A DNA stretch of 64,000 nt from Acidobacteriota bacterium (GTDB taxonomy: Bacteria; Acidobacteriota; Thermoanaerobaculia; Gp7-AA8), in the NCBI GenBank assembly GCA_003223645.1, contig QHVT01000003.1:650141-714140 (forward strand), in the 5' to 3' direction. Under the pieces are notes generated by a model. That model had not been told where the DNA came from. It was given only the letters and a program-made list of their open reading frames with translations, and did not search any database. Below are positions 6,785 through 16,640 of this stretch, one piece after another; within the stretch, counting starts at the first letter, position 1; the number at the start of each line of letters is the position of its first letter. The position numbers were made by a program, and so were the translations under genes.

Positions 6785-9646
6785 TCACTTCCCTCCTAAC
6801 ACCTCCTCCACCGCCCGCACCACCTGCGCGGTCGGTGCGGTATCCGCGTTCTGCAGTGTGTCGAGCAGGGTGCGCAGTTTTGTCTCCAATTCCTCGGGTG
6901 GGTTCGCTTTCAGTGCTTCGTACACGCGCATCGAGAGCGCGAATTGTTGTTCGAGGCCGGCGCGCGGGGTGGGGACGCGCGGGTCCATTTGGACGGTGAG
7001 CGGTTGGGTGGCGGTCTTGCCGCCGGCTGTCAGGCGGACGGTGTAGGTGCCGGGGAGGACCCATGGCGAGGAGTAGTCGGGCGGGGTGTTGAACGGGATC
7101 GCGGAGATGGGGTAGCTCGGGGTTTTCGGGGGAGCGGGTGTGTAGTGGAGGTCCCACACGAAGCGGTGCATGCCTTTGGTGGTCGCGAGGGTGAGGGTGG
7201 GGCGGATCCAGTACCACGGGACGTTGCCGGTGTCGGCGGGCGGCGTTGCGACATCGCGGCTGGAGTAGCGGCGGACGAGGGTACCCGTCGTGTCGAGGAT
7301 TTCCAGCGTCACTTCGGTCGCGGGTGATGAGAGGTAGTAATCAATGATGGCGCCGTCGGGCGGGTTTTGTCCTGCAGGCTCGTCGGCGGGCAACGGCGTG
7401 TCGGTGTTTTTGTTCCAGCGATAGCGCCAGGCTCTTTGCGGTTTGTATAAGAGCGCCGGCGATTGGCGCAGCGGCTCGATGTCGTCGAGGATCCAGAAGC
7501 CGCGGCCGTGGGTCGCGACGACGACGTCGTCTTCGTGGATGACGAGGTCGCGGATCGATGACGCTGGCATGTTCAAGCGCAGCGATTGCCAGTGATCGCC
7601 GTTGTCGAACGACACGTACACTTCGCGCTCGGTGCCGGCGAAGAGGAGGCCTTTCGTTTTCGGATCTTCGCGGACGACGTTGACGATGCCGGCGTCGGGG
7701 ATGCCGCTGGTGATGTGCGTCCACGATTTGCCGCCGTCGGTGGTGCGATAGATGTGCGGTCGCACGTCGTCGAGGCGGAAGGTGTTGATCGCGGCGTACA
7801 CGGTGTTCGCGTCGAAGTGCGACGCCTCCATGACCGACACTTTCGCCCACGGCACGAGTTGCGACGGTGTGACGTCCTGCCACGTCTTGCCGCCGTCGGT
7901 CGTGAGGTGAATGAGTCCGTCGTCGGTGCCGGCCCAGATGCGGTTGATCTGCAGCGGCGACGGCGCGAGCGCGTAAATCACGCCTCTCTGCTTCACCGCC
8001 GCCGCCTCGCTGCCAGCGTATTTGCCGACGTTCTTCGGCACGTCCCACGTTTTGCGCGTGAGGTCGGGGCTGATCTGGTCCCACGACTTGCCGCCGTTCG
8101 TCGTCTTCCACAGCATGTTCGATGCGAAGTAGAGAATGTGCGGATCGACGGGCGAGAACGCGATCGGCTGCGTGCGGATTACGCGATAGTCGCCGCCGCG
8201 CAAAGCTTGTGGCGTGATGACTTCCTGCTGTCCGGTGCGCCGGTCGTAGCGCGTGATCTTGCCGCCGTACACGACGTCCGGATCGAGCGGGTCCGGCACC
8301 GCGTATCCATATTCTTCGGCTCCGACGGGATGCCACTCGCGAAACGTGATCTGTCCGTCATCGCCGCGGCTCTGCACGCACGCGGATCCGCTCTCCTGCT
8401 GTCCGCCGCACACGCGATACGGAAACGCGTTGTCGGTGGAGACGTGAAACATCTGCGCGGACGGCTGGTTGTACCAGCTGCTCCACGTGGCGCCGCCGTT
8501 GACGCTGATGACCGCGCCCTGGTCGGACGCGTTCATGATGATGTTCGTGTCGTTCGGATTGATCCAGAGGCGGTGATAGTCGTCGCCGCCCGGCGCGCCG
8601 CGCAGCGAGTGCCACGTTTTGCCGCCGTCGGCCGATTTCCACGTGACGACGTTCGCGACGTAAACGACGTCCGCGTTTTTCGGATCGGCGCGCACTTCGT
8701 TGAAGTCGCCGGGACGTCCCCACAGTCGCTCGTCATCATTGACGCGCGTCCACGACTCGCCCGCGTCATCGGATCGATACACTCCGCCGCTTTCTTTTTT
8801 CGTTCCGGCGATCGCGTACAGACGTTTCGGATTCGCGGCGCAGACTTCGAGCCCCGCGCGGCCGAGGAGCTCGCCGGCGGGAAGTCCGGTCTTCAACTGC
8901 GTCCACGTCGTGCCGCCGTCAGTCGACTTGTACACGCCGCTGTCCGGTCCCGCGAACACGGCGTTCTCCCACGGGCCGTGGCGGTTTTCCCAAAGCGCGG
9001 CGTAGACGATTTGCGGATTGGACGGATCCAACACGACGTCGATGGCGCCGACGTTTTCGTCGTGGTAGAGGACTTTCTCGAAGGTCTTGCCGCCGTCCGT
9101 CGAGCGGAAGATGCCGCGCTCGGGGTTCGCGCCGTACGGATGGCCGAGGACGGCGACGAAGAGGCGATTCGGATTTTTCGGATCGACGGCGATCATCGGG
9201 ATTTGCTCGCCGTCGCGGAGTCCGAGGTGCGTCCACGTTTTGCCGGCGTCGGTGGATTTGTAGATGCCGTCGCCGGTCGACAAGTCAGGCCGCTGCAGGC
9301 CTTCGCCGCTACCGACATAGATGATGTTCGGATCGGACGGCGCGATCGCGATCGCCCCGATCGAGCCGGTCGGCTGATCGTCGAAGATCGGGAACCACGT
9401 GCGGCCTGCGTCAGTCGTTTTCCACACACCGCCGTTGTTGACGCCGATGTAGAAGACGTTCGGCTGCGACGGAATGCCGACGGCGGCGACGGTGCGTCCG
9501 CCGCGAAACGGTCCGATCATCCGCCAGCGCATTTCGGCGGGAGTGGTGCGCGCCTCCGGCGCGCTTTGCGGAGAAGGCGCGCCAGAGGCGCGCACCACTC
9601 CAGTGGCGATAGCGATGGCGAGAGCGACGAGTGCGAAGCGGCGCAT
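6785..9646 (-). CDS. Secreted VPS10/sortilin-type BNR-repeat beta-propeller protein
   Basis: About 953 residues from ATG 9644-9646. A signal peptide (MRRFALVALAIAIATG) is followed at once by a 20-residue segment encoded by a palindromic repeat (9540-9601). Multiple BNR/sortilin repeats follow, with motifs such as KTTDAGRTW, KSTDAGKTW and RTTDGGKSW, and cover most of the length; the last ~150 residues hold an Ig-like region and a helical tail. Such proteins are abundant in Acidobacteria and are often called glycosyl hydrolases, but no catalytic residues can be assigned here. It is the last gene of a minus-strand run with the 509-residue protein (19-bp gap) and the GH1 enzyme, so an envelope role alongside sugar use is plausible. 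Confidence 0.9.
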   Translation of the reverse strand: MRRFALVALAIAIATGVVRASGAPSPQSAPEARTTPAEMRWRMIGPFRGGRTVAAVGIPSQPNVFYIGVNNGGVWKTTDAGRTWFPIFDDQPTGSIGAIAIAPSDPNIIYVGSGEGLQRPDLSTGDGIYKSTDAGKTWTHLGLRDGEQIPMIAVDPKNPNRLFVAVLGHPYGANPERGIFRSTDGGKTFEKVLYHDENVGAIDVVLDPSNPQIVYAALWENRHGPWENAVFAGPDSGVYKSTDGGTTWTQLKTGLPAGELLGRAGLEVCAANPKRLYAIAGTKKESGGVYRSDDAGESWTRVNDDERLWGRPGDFNEVRADPKNADVVYVANVVTWKSADGGKTWHSLRGAPGGDDYHRLWINPNDTNIIMNASDQGAVISVNGGATWSSWYNQPSAQMFHVSTDNAFPYRVCGGQQESGSACVQSRGDDGQITFREWHPVGAEEYGYAVPDPLDPDVVYGGKITRYDRRTGQQEVITPQALRGGDYRVIRTQPIAFSPVDPHILYFASNMLWKTTNGGKSWDQISPDLTRKTWDVPKNVGKYAGSEAAAVKQRGVIYALAPSPLQINRIWAGTDDGLIHLTTDGGKTWQDVTPSQLVPWAKVSVMEASHFDANTVYAAINTFRLDDVRPHIYRTTDGGKSWTHITSGIPDAGIVNVVREDPKTKGLLFAGTEREVYVSFDNGDHWQSLRLNMPASSIRDLVIHEDDVVVATHGRGFWILDDIEPLRQSPALLYKPQRAWRYRWNKNTDTPLPADEPAGQNPPDGAIIDYYLSSPATEVTLEILDTTGTLVRRYSSRDVATPPADTGNVPWYWIRPTLTLATTKGMHRFVWDLHYTPAPPKTPSYPISAIPFNTPPDYSSPWVLPGTYTVRLTAGGKTATQPLTVQMDPRVPTPRAGLEQQFALSMRVYEALKANPPEELETKLRTLLDTLQNADTAPTAQVVRAVEEVLGGK
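9540..9601. repeat. Palindromic repeat, family A copy 1 (in coding sequence)
   Basis: A 62-bp near-perfect palindrome with outer arms GGAGTGGTGCGCGCCTC and its complement. It lies wholly within the VPS10-like gene and is translated in frame as VVRASGA...PEARTTP, directly after the signal-peptide hydrophobic core. Other copies are at 22347-22405, 35940-36001 and 44407-44467. Confidence 0.9.
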
Positions 9647-9665
9647 GACCGCGAATCCTACCGGA

Positions 9666-11195
9666 TCATTCGCAGTGCGACGGCGGGACCTTCGACTCGG
9701 CGGGCGTCCACGGCGCGCTGCGATGATTGCCGAGGTAGGCGCGGATTGCGGCGGCGCGATCGCGATCGCCCTGTTCCATTTCTTTCTGGGCGAGCGTGGT
9801 GAGCCGATCGCGCACGACGTCGAGATGTCCGCCGACGTCGAGCTCGAACGCGAGCAGCGCCTCGATGTTGTGGCGGATGCGCGCGAAGTCGTTTTTCTGC
9901 GCCGCCGCGGTCGAGCTCTCCTCGTACATCCGCTCGACCTGCGCGACTTCGTGGATGCCGCTCGCGGCCGCGTCATTCTTCGCAAGGCGCTGCCATCCAT
10001 CGTCCGGCAACTCCGCTTCGTAACCCATTGCGCTCAGCCAGCAGCCGATGATCTGAATCGCACGATCGTTGTCTTTGTCGGCGAAGAGTGCGACGCGGCG
10101 AAGGACGAGCAGCGCGTCGGCGTAAATGCCGGATGGAATCTTCGATCGCTGTGCGACGAGCCGCTCCGCGTTCTGCTTCGCGCCGGCCGCGTCGAATTGC
10201 AACTGATCGCGCGCGGCATTCACTGCGATGATCGGATATTGCGACGCCGCGCACTCGCGGATCACATCGCGCAGCACGGGCGACGGCGTGACCGAGGTGA
10301 CGTCGAGCGCGCGCGCCGCGAGCGACTCGATCCAGGCGCGGCAGTGAATCTCCGGCTCTTCGTATCCGTAGAACGCCTCGATCGCTTCCTCGCTCGGCTT
10401 CGGACAGCGCTGAATTTCCTGTTGAAACGTCGCTGCGTTTCCGTCGATGCGGTCGAGCAGCGCGCGAAACAGCGGCTCGTACGTTTCCGACGTCGCGTGA
10501 CCGGCGTCGAAGATGCGCTGCGTCACGCGTCGCGCGCCTTTGTAGTCGGCGGTGAAAAAGAGCGCGTAGCGATGCGCCGCGATTTCGCCGTACGTCGCGT
10601 CCGTTCCTTCGGCGCGTTTCGCGAGCGCGTCGACGACGATGCGATAGGAAACAGCGGCAGGGACGTGCGAGACGTTCGCGAATTGCTCGAGCAGCAGCGC
10701 CACGGAGCCGCTCGTCGTCGGGACGTGCGCGAGCACGGCGCGTGCGGCCGTCACGAGCCGCTCGTGCTCCGGTTGCTTGCCGAGATCCTGAACGAAATCG
10801 TCCCACGGCAAATCAGTCGAGAACGCCGGCGCCGCGTCCGCTTCGGCGAACGCGCGCTCGAGCATCGCGCGCGCATCGTTCGCGGCCGTGTCTTCTTTCT
10901 TCTTCCACGCGCCGCCGATGCACATCATCGCCAGCATCGTGCGTTTCTGCGCGACGCGCGGATCGCTCGCGCCCGTTCCCGCCGGCTTCCACTCGGCAAC
11001 CGCCGCGCACACTTCGGACGCGAGCTGCGGATCGTCGGCGAACGCCTTCTTCACGTCCGCGCTGTACGGATGCGCGGGGTCCGTTCCCGCGATGTACACC
11101 TCGCGCGGCGCGTACGGCGGAAACCAGATGCCGGTCGCGCCGTCGATGCGCGCGTCGGTCGCGGCCAGCAGCATGACGGCGAGCATCACGCTCAT
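9666..11195 (-). CDS. Hypothetical helical exported protein
   Basis: A 509-residue protein with a short hydrophobic N-terminus (MSVMLAVMLLAATDA) consistent with a signal peptide. The rest is helical and rich in Ala and charged residues, with scattered Cys, resembling TPR/HEAT-like helical repeats; no catalytic motif is apparent. It starts 9 bp after the GH1 stop and ends 19 bp before the VPS10-like start, so the three form an operon. I do not recognise the family. A periplasmic accessory role in the glucan locus is inference from position only. Confidence 0.75.
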   Translation of the reverse strand: MSVMLAVMLLAATDARIDGATGIWFPPYAPREVYIAGTDPAHPYSADVKKAFADDPQLASEVCAAVAEWKPAGTGASDPRVAQKRTMLAMMCIGGAWKKKEDTAANDARAMLERAFAEADAAPAFSTDLPWDDFVQDLGKQPEHERLVTAARAVLAHVPTTSGSVALLLEQFANVSHVPAAVSYRIVVDALAKRAEGTDATYGEIAAHRYALFFTADYKGARRVTQRIFDAGHATSETYEPLFRALLDRIDGNAATFQQEIQRCPKPSEEAIEAFYGYEEPEIHCRAWIESLAARALDVTSVTPSPVLRDVIRECAASQYPIIAVNAARDQLQFDAAGAKQNAERLVAQRSKIPSGIYADALLVLRRVALFADKDNDRAIQIIGCWLSAMGYEAELPDDGWQRLAKNDAAASGIHEVAQVERMYEESSTAAAQKNDFARIRHNIEALLAFELDVGGHLDVVRDRLTTLAQKEMEQGDRDRAAAIRAYLGNHRSAPWTPAESKVPPSHCE

Positions 11196-11204
11196 GCGTC
11201 AAGA

Positions 11205-12542
11205 CTACATCGCGTTGCGGATGATGTCGCGGTAGGTGAGGGCGCTGCGCTTGAATGTTCGCTTTTGTGTTGCGAAGTCGACGTGAATGATGCCGAAACG
11301 CTTCGTGTAGCCGAGGGACCATTCGAGGTTGTCGAAGAGCGACCAGACGAAATAGCCGCGGATGTCGACGCCGCTCTCGATGGCGCGCTGCATTGCCGCG
11401 ACGTGCTCGCGCAGATAGTGCACGCGCAGCGGATCTTCGACCGGGTCGCTGATCGCGGCCGGCGGATCGTAGAACGCGGCGCCGTTCTCGGTGATGTATA
11501 GCGGCATCGCGCCGTAGCGGTCGCGGAACCACGTGAGGATCGTCGTGAGGCCGGGCGCGTGCACTTCCCAATCGGTCTCGGTGTAGACGGAGCTCGCGAT
11601 GTGAATGTTGTCCGCGCGCTCGACGACTTTCTGCGACGCCTGCACCACGCCGCGCTTGTAATAGTTGATGCCGACGAAGTCGACCTTCGCGCGGATGTCG
11701 TCGAAGTCGCTCGCCGGAAAGTCCGGCCAGGCCTCGCCGAACAGGTCGCGCATCTCGTCGGGATACGCGCCGCGAAACACAGGATCGAGGTATTGGCGGT
11801 TCATGTACGCGTCCGCGCGTTGCGTCGCGACGCGATCGTCGTCGCTGTCCGTCGCCGGCGACTTCGGCTCGAGATTCACGACGATGCCGATGACGTGCTT
11901 CCCTTCCGCGCGATAGGCCTGCACCGAGCGTCCGTGCGCGCGCAGCAAATTGTGCGACGCGATCGGCGCCTCGAACAGATTGCGATGTCCCGGCGCGAGC
12001 GCGCCGTGCAGATAGCCGCCGTCGGTCACGACCCACGGCTCGTTCAGCGTCGCCCACCACTCGACGCCGTCGTCGAGCGCCTTGAACATCACCGATGCAT
12101 ATTCGGCAAACCAATCGGCGACGTCGCGATTCAGCCATCCACCGCGATCGTCGAGCGCCGCCGGCAGGTCCCAGTGATACAGCGTCGCCATCGGACGAAT
12201 ATTTTTCGCGCGCAGCTCGTCGACGAGCCGCCGATAAAAATCCAATCCGCCCTGATTCACGCGTCCCGTTCCCGCGGGCAGCACGCGGCTCCACGAGATG
12301 CTGAAGCGATACGCGTTGAGTCCGAGCTCCTGCATCAATCCGACGTCGCCGGCCGCGCGCCGATAGTGATCGCACGCGACGTCGCCGTTGTCGCCGTTGG
12401 TCATGCGGCCGGGCGTGTGGCTGAAGCGATGCCAGATGCTCGGGCCCGCGCCGTCGGCGAGCGGCGAGCCCTCGATTTGATACGCCGCGGTGGCCGCGCC
12501 CCACGCGAACGCGGGAGGAAAGTGGAAATCACGCGTTGACAT
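11205..12542 (-). CDS. Family 1 glycoside hydrolase, beta-glucosidase
   Basis: A 445-residue GH1 enzyme that hydrolyses beta-linked glucosides with retention of configuration. The acid/base is in TLNEP (E168) and the nucleophile in YITENG (E352). The N-terminus (FPPAFAWGAATAAYQIEG) matches the family start and there is no signal peptide, so it is cytoplasmic; the length is typical. The start ATG is at 12540-12542. It diverges from the LacI gene across a 60-bp region with a LacI-type operator, which points to repression by that regulator. It would split oligosaccharides imported by the ABC system on the other side of the locus. Confidence 0.95.
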   Translation of the reverse strand: MSTRDFHFPPAFAWGAATAAYQIEGSPLADGAGPSIWHRFSHTPGRMTNGDNGDVACDHYRRAAGDVGLMQELGLNAYRFSISWSRVLPAGTGRVNQGGLDFYRRLVDELRAKNIRPMATLYHWDLPAALDDRGGWLNRDVADWFAEYASVMFKALDDGVEWWATLNEPWVVTDGGYLHGALAPGHRNLFEAPIASHNLLRAHGRSVQAYRAEGKHVIGIVVNLEPKSPATDSDDDRVATQRADAYMNRQYLDPVFRGAYPDEMRDLFGEAWPDFPASDFDDIRAKVDFVGINYYKRGVVQASQKVVERADNIHIASSVYTETDWEVHAPGLTTILTWFRDRYGAMPLYITENGAAFYDPPAAISDPVEDPLRVHYLREHVAAMQRAIESGVDIRGYFVWSLFDNLEWSLGYTKRFGIIHVDFATQKRTFKRSALTYRDIIRNAM

Positions 12543-12573
12543 GCTGCACAATTGTGCGTAATGTTGCGCAAAA

Positions 12574-12593
12574 TGTAAACGGTTACATGTAAC
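12574..12593. promoter_or_regulatory. LacI-family operator in bglA-like/lacI divergent region
   Basis: TGTAAACGGTTACA at 12574-12587 fits the LacI/GalR operator form TGnAAnCGnTTnCA with the central CG. It overlaps a second perfect dyad, GTTACATGTAAC, at 12582-12593. The site lies between the divergent GH1 and LacI genes, so the regulator probably controls both, and through read-through the downstream receptor gene. Confidence 0.75.
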
Positions 12594-12602
12594 GGTCAAA
12601 GA

Positions 12603-13658
12603 ATGACGCCGAGCCGATCGGATCTGCCCCGTCCCCGTCGTCGACGCCGTGCGGCCAACCGCCGCGCGCCCGCCGTCACGATCCACGACGTCGCCGCGCG
12701 CGCGGGCGTGTCCGTCGCCACTGTCTCCCGCGTCCTCAATCGAAAAGAAATCGTACGCGAAGAAACGACCAATCAGGTGCTCGCCGCCGCGAAATCGCTG
12801 CGCTACATTCCGAACGTCGCCGCGCGCGCGCTCAGCATCCGCCGCAGCCAGACGGTCGGCATCGTGCTGCCGGACGTGCACGGTGAGTTTTTCTCCGAAG
12901 TCATTCGCGGCATCGACGTCGCCGCGCGCAAAGACCGCTACCACATCCTCGTGTCGGGATCTCATAGCGACGTCGTCGAGATGGGCGAGGTGCTCGAGGC
13001 GATGCACGGCCGCGTCGACGGACTCGTGGTGATGGCGCCCGACGTCGCGATCGACTCGCTGCGCGAGCAGCTGCCGCGCGACCTGCCGATGGTGCTGCTC
13101 AACTCGAGCGATGAGCGCCATCCCGCGATCACGATCGACAACTACGGCGGCGCCCGCGCGATGATGCGTCACCTCGCCGGCCTCGGACACAAACGGATTG
13201 CATTCATCACCGGCCCCGCGTCGAACGCCGACTCGCGCGACCGACTGCGCGGCTACCGCCAGTCGATGCGCGGCGCGACTCGCCTCGAGATCGCCGGCGA
13301 CTTCACCGAGCACGCGGGACACGAAGCCGTGAAGCAAATCCTGGCGGCGGATCCGAGGCCGACGGCGATTTTCGCGGCGAACGACTCGATGGCGGTCGGC
13401 GCATTGTCCGCGTTGCACGAAGCAGGCATCGACGTGCCGCGGCAGATGAGCGTCGTTGGATTCGACGACATCCCGATCGCGCGCTACGTGAATCCACCGC
13501 TCACCACCATCCGCGTCGAGATCGCCGAGTTGGGACGGCGCGCGTTCGCCGTGCTCGTCGAAACGCTCGCCCACCCCAAATCGCGCGTGCGGCGCGAAAC
13601 GATCGAAACCACGCTCATCGTGCGGAAGAGTTCCGGCAGACAAGGAGAGACGTCATGA
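12603..13658 (+). CDS. LacI-family transcriptional regulator
   Basis: A 351-residue repressor. A basic, arginine-rich leader (residues 1-25) precedes the classic LacI HTH and hinge (VTIHDVAARAGVSVATVSRVLN, residues ~26-46, then YIPNVAARAL). The effector domain resembles periplasmic sugar-binding proteins and ends with the signature SVVGFDDIPIARY. The stop overlaps the TonB receptor start (ATGA, 13655-13658), which implies coupled translation of regulator and receptor, an unusual arrangement. The sugar effector is unknown; a glucan breakdown product is inferred from the locus. Confidence 0.95.
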   Translation: MTPSRSDLPRPRRRRRAANRRAPAVTIHDVAARAGVSVATVSRVLNRKEIVREETTNQVLAAAKSLRYIPNVAARALSIRRSQTVGIVLPDVHGEFFSEVIRGIDVAARKDRYHILVSGSHSDVVEMGEVLEAMHGRVDGLVVMAPDVAIDSLREQLPRDLPMVLLNSSDERHPAITIDNYGGARAMMRHLAGLGHKRIAFITGPASNADSRDRLRGYRQSMRGATRLEIAGDFTEHAGHEAVKQILAADPRPTAIFAANDSMAVGALSALHEAGIDVPRQMSVVGFDDIPIARYVNPPLTTIRVEIAELGRRAFAVLVETLAHPKSRVRRETIETTLIVRKSSGRQGETS

Positions 13659-16489
13659 GACGAACGTTCACATTCGCACTGCTTATTTTGTTCATCGCCG
13701 CGACCGCGCTCGCGCAGTCGTCGACCACGGCGACGGTTCGCGGAAAGGTCACGGACAATTCGGGAGGGGCGGTGAAGGACGCGGAGATCAACGCCGTGTC
13801 GACCACCAGCGGATTCGTCCGCACCACGAAATCGGGCGGCGACGGTTCCTACACGCTCGCCGGCCTGACGCCCGGCGAATACAACATCGTCGTCGCGGCG
13901 CCGGGATTCGAGCCGGTCAATCAGACCATCACCGTGCTCGTCGGCCAGTCCCTGGAGATGACCCTGGTGGTCTCCGGGACGCAAACCGTGCGCGAGTCGA
14001 TTACGGTCGTCGGGACGCAGGCCGTCGAGACGAAGACGAGTGAAGCCGCGACGAACGTGACTACGTATCAGATCGAAAATCTGCCGCAGGACGATCGCAA
14101 TTTCCTCAATTTCGCGGCGTTGGCGCCGGGAATTCGCCTTTCGAAAGATCCGCTGCGCAAGGTATTCGCCGGCGACGCACAGGATCCCGAACAGACGAAC
14201 GTCTTCATTGACGGCGTCAGCACGAAGAACGACATTCTGCAGGGCGGCACGAGCGGACAGGACTCCAGCCGCGGAAATCCGTTCCCGCAGAGCGCCGTAC
14301 AGGAGTTCCGCGTCATTACGCAGAATTACAGCGCGCAATACGACCATGCGTCGAGCGCAATCATTACGGCGGTCACGAAGTCGGGTGGCAACGAGTTCAA
14401 GGGCAACGCGTTCGTCTATTACCAGCCGAACGGGTGGGTGGAGGAGACGGAAAAGAACTTCCAGTTCAGCACACTGGCTACGAATTCCGACTATCGCCGC
14501 CTCCAGCCCGGCGTCAGCCTCGGCGGCCCGATCATCAAAGACAAACTGAATTTCTTCGTCGCCTATGAAGGCGACGACGAAGATGCGCAGAAACCGGTCA
14601 CGATCACGATCCCGCAGTTCGCCAGCCAGTTCGCTCAATACACCGGATCGTTCCCGGCTCCGTTCAAATCGAATCTCCTGTTCGGAAAAGTCAGCTGGCA
14701 GCTCTCGCCGGAGCAGCTCGTCGATGTCTCGACCAATTACCGCCGCGAGCGCGAGACCCGCGACTTCGGAAATCAGGACAGTTTCGAGTCCGCCACCGAC
14801 TATAAGAATTACGTGTACGGCGGCACGGCGCGCCATCAATGGATCAACGGCAGCGCGCTCAATCAGGCGTCGGTCAGTCTGCAGAAATTCGGCTGGAACC
14901 CGCAGCCGCGCAACCCCGACCTCGTCGGCCGGCGCTATTTCGCGCCGGGATTTGCCACCGTCATCCGCATTGGCGGCGGCAGCACGACGCAGGAATTTCA
15001 CCAGCGCCGGCTGGAACTGCGCGACAACTACAACTTCGCGCCGATGACGATGCATGGCTCGCACAGCTTCCAGGTCGGCGGCAACGTCGACTTCATGCAC
15101 TATCGCGTGAACAAGAGCCTGAACGGCAATCCCGAATTCAAGTTCCTGCCGGATGCGAACGGCGTCTACAGCAATATCCCGTTCGAGGCCGATTTCGGCA
15201 TCGGCAATCCGCGCCTGGCCACCAGCAACCGCGAATACGGTTTTTACGGGCAGGACAAATGGGATCTGAACAACAAGCTCTCCTTCGACATCGGCCTGCG
15301 CTGGGACTACGAGTCGAAGATGATCGACGCGGACTACGTCACGCCGGCGAATATCGTGTCGGCCTTGAAGGGGAAATCGTTCTCGTTCGACGGCCGCACG
15401 ATCTCGATTCCGGACGAATATTTCTCCACCGGCAGCGAGCGCGAGCCGTATAAGAACATGTGGCAGCCGCGACTCGGCTTCACCTACGATCTCCGCGGCG
15501 ACAGCAAGTCGGTCCTGTACGGCGGATGGGGCAAATATTATGACCGCCTCTTCCTCAATTCGACCCTTGACGAGCGTTTCCGCCTGCAATTCCCCGTCTA
15601 TCGCTTCAATTTCTCGCCGGACGGCAGCAGCGGGATCAAGTGGGATCCGTCGTATTTCACAAAGGCAGGCTTGCAGGCGCTGATTGCAAAGGGCGCCGCG
15701 CATCCCGAGATTTATCTCCTCAGCAACAACACCAAGCCGCCCTATTCGACGCAGTACAACATCGGCTATCGCCAGGCGTTCGGATCGTGGCTCGGGTCCG
15801 CCAGCTATAACGTCGTGCGCGCGAAGCGCGGCATCACGTATGTCGCCGCGTCAGGCACGTGCTGCGGCGCGTTCGCGCCGGGATTCGGTGCGGTCATTCT
15901 CAATGATCCGGTCGGCAAGGATTTCTGGTACGACGGCGCGAGCTTCACGCTCGACCGTCCGTATACCGGCAGCGGCTGGGGCGTCCGCCTGACATTCACG
16001 CACGCCACGTCCGAGCAGAACGGAAATGATCTCTTCAGCCTCGACGCGCCGTCGGCGGCCGATTATGCGCGCCATCCGCGCGTGGGCTCGGAGCCGAATC
16101 GCTTCAACGCCACTCTCATTGTGGGCCTGCCGTGGGACATGCGCCTCAGCACGAATATTACGGCCAGCAGCGGCGAGGCGACTCCGGTCTTCGATTTCTC
16201 GAAGGGATTCTCGCTCGCCGGACGCCTGCAGACGGGCGTCATCAATTCCGCCGTTTATCCGCAGCGCGGGTACCGCAATCTGGACGTCCGTCTGGCGAAG
16301 GACTTCCCTGCGTTCTCCGGCGTGACCATCGGTCTGTCCGCGGAGATGTTCAACGCCTTCAATGAGACGAATTACGGCTGTCTCAACAATTTCGTCGGCG
16401 ACAACAACGACCGCACGAACCTCGGCAACCCGAACTGCGTCGTCTCGCTCGGCCGCCGCGAGCAGGTCGGCCTGAAAGTGAGCTTCTGA
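13655..16489 (+). CDS. Oar-like TonB-dependent receptor
   Basis: 944 residues. A signal peptide (1-21, ending ALAQ) is followed by a carboxypeptidase-regulatory-like beta-sandwich (~25-110, with ATVRGKVTDNSGG), then the plug domain (~130-240) and a long beta-barrel ending in the aromatic terminus GLKVSF typical of outer-membrane proteins. The Oar-like arrangement is characteristic of Acidobacteria. It is expected to move large oligosaccharides across the outer membrane using TonB energy. Its start overlaps the lacI stop by 4 bp, and the GH144-like gene follows. It forms the outer-membrane step of the same pathway as the ABC importer. Confidence 0.95.
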   Translation: MRRTFTFALLILFIAATALAQSSTTATVRGKVTDNSGGAVKDAEINAVSTTSGFVRTTKSGGDGSYTLAGLTPGEYNIVVAAPGFEPVNQTITVLVGQSLEMTLVVSGTQTVRESITVVGTQAVETKTSEAATNVTTYQIENLPQDDRNFLNFAALAPGIRLSKDPLRKVFAGDAQDPEQTNVFIDGVSTKNDILQGGTSGQDSSRGNPFPQSAVQEFRVITQNYSAQYDHASSAIITAVTKSGGNEFKGNAFVYYQPNGWVEETEKNFQFSTLATNSDYRRLQPGVSLGGPIIKDKLNFFVAYEGDDEDAQKPVTITIPQFASQFAQYTGSFPAPFKSNLLFGKVSWQLSPEQLVDVSTNYRRERETRDFGNQDSFESATDYKNYVYGGTARHQWINGSALNQASVSLQKFGWNPQPRNPDLVGRRYFAPGFATVIRIGGGSTTQEFHQRRLELRDNYNFAPMTMHGSHSFQVGGNVDFMHYRVNKSLNGNPEFKFLPDANGVYSNIPFEADFGIGNPRLATSNREYGFYGQDKWDLNNKLSFDIGLRWDYESKMIDADYVTPANIVSALKGKSFSFDGRTISIPDEYFSTGSEREPYKNMWQPRLGFTYDLRGDSKSVLYGGWGKYYDRLFLNSTLDERFRLQFPVYRFNFSPDGSSGIKWDPSYFTKAGLQALIAKGAAHPEIYLLSNNTKPPYSTQYNIGYRQAFGSWLGSASYNVVRAKRGITYVAASGTCCGAFAPGFGAVILNDPVGKDFWYDGASFTLDRPYTGSGWGVRLTFTHATSEQNGNDLFSLDAPSAADYARHPRVGSEPNRFNATLIVGLPWDMRLSTNITASSGEATPVFDFSKGFSLAGRLQTGVINSAVYPQRGYRNLDVRLAKDFPAFSGVTIGLSAEMFNAFNETNYGCLNNFVGDNNDRTNLGNPNCVVSLGRREQVGLKVSF

Positions 16490-16517
16490 TCCTGTCCTCC
16501 TGAAGCCGGAGAAGCGC

Positions 16518-16567
16518 GGCGAAGGATCTCAGATGCGAATGCACTTGCCATTTCGAGATTCTTCGCC
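16518..16567. repeat. Palindromic repeat, family I copy 1
   Basis: GGCGAAGGATCTC and GAGATTCTTCGCC form inverted arms around a short loop. The arms resemble those of the longer element at 63446-63548 (both include GCGAAGGATC). It is the first of several repeat pieces crowded between the TonB receptor stop and the core of the GH144-like gene. Confidence 0.65.
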
Positions 16568-16578
16568 GTCTTCCCGCA

Positions 16579-16639
16579 CCGAGGAGAGCGGGCGTCCCGC
16601 CCGCCCCCCGGAGGCGGGCAGGATGCCCGCGCTCCTCGG
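16579..16639. repeat. Palindromic repeat, family B copy 2
   Basis: Nearly identical to the copy at 3042-3104 (CCGAGGAGAGCGGGCGTCCC ... GCGCTCCTCGG). It is open in frame with the downstream GH144-like gene, so an upstream start codon would translate it as an N-terminal leader; I place the gene start after it. Confidence 0.85.
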
Positions 16640-16640
16640 C

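Noticed and set aside
13484..15703. 739-codon minus-strand frame opposite the TonB receptor
   Set aside because: No motifs, and its composition is that of an antisense frame; the plus-strand receptor is complete.
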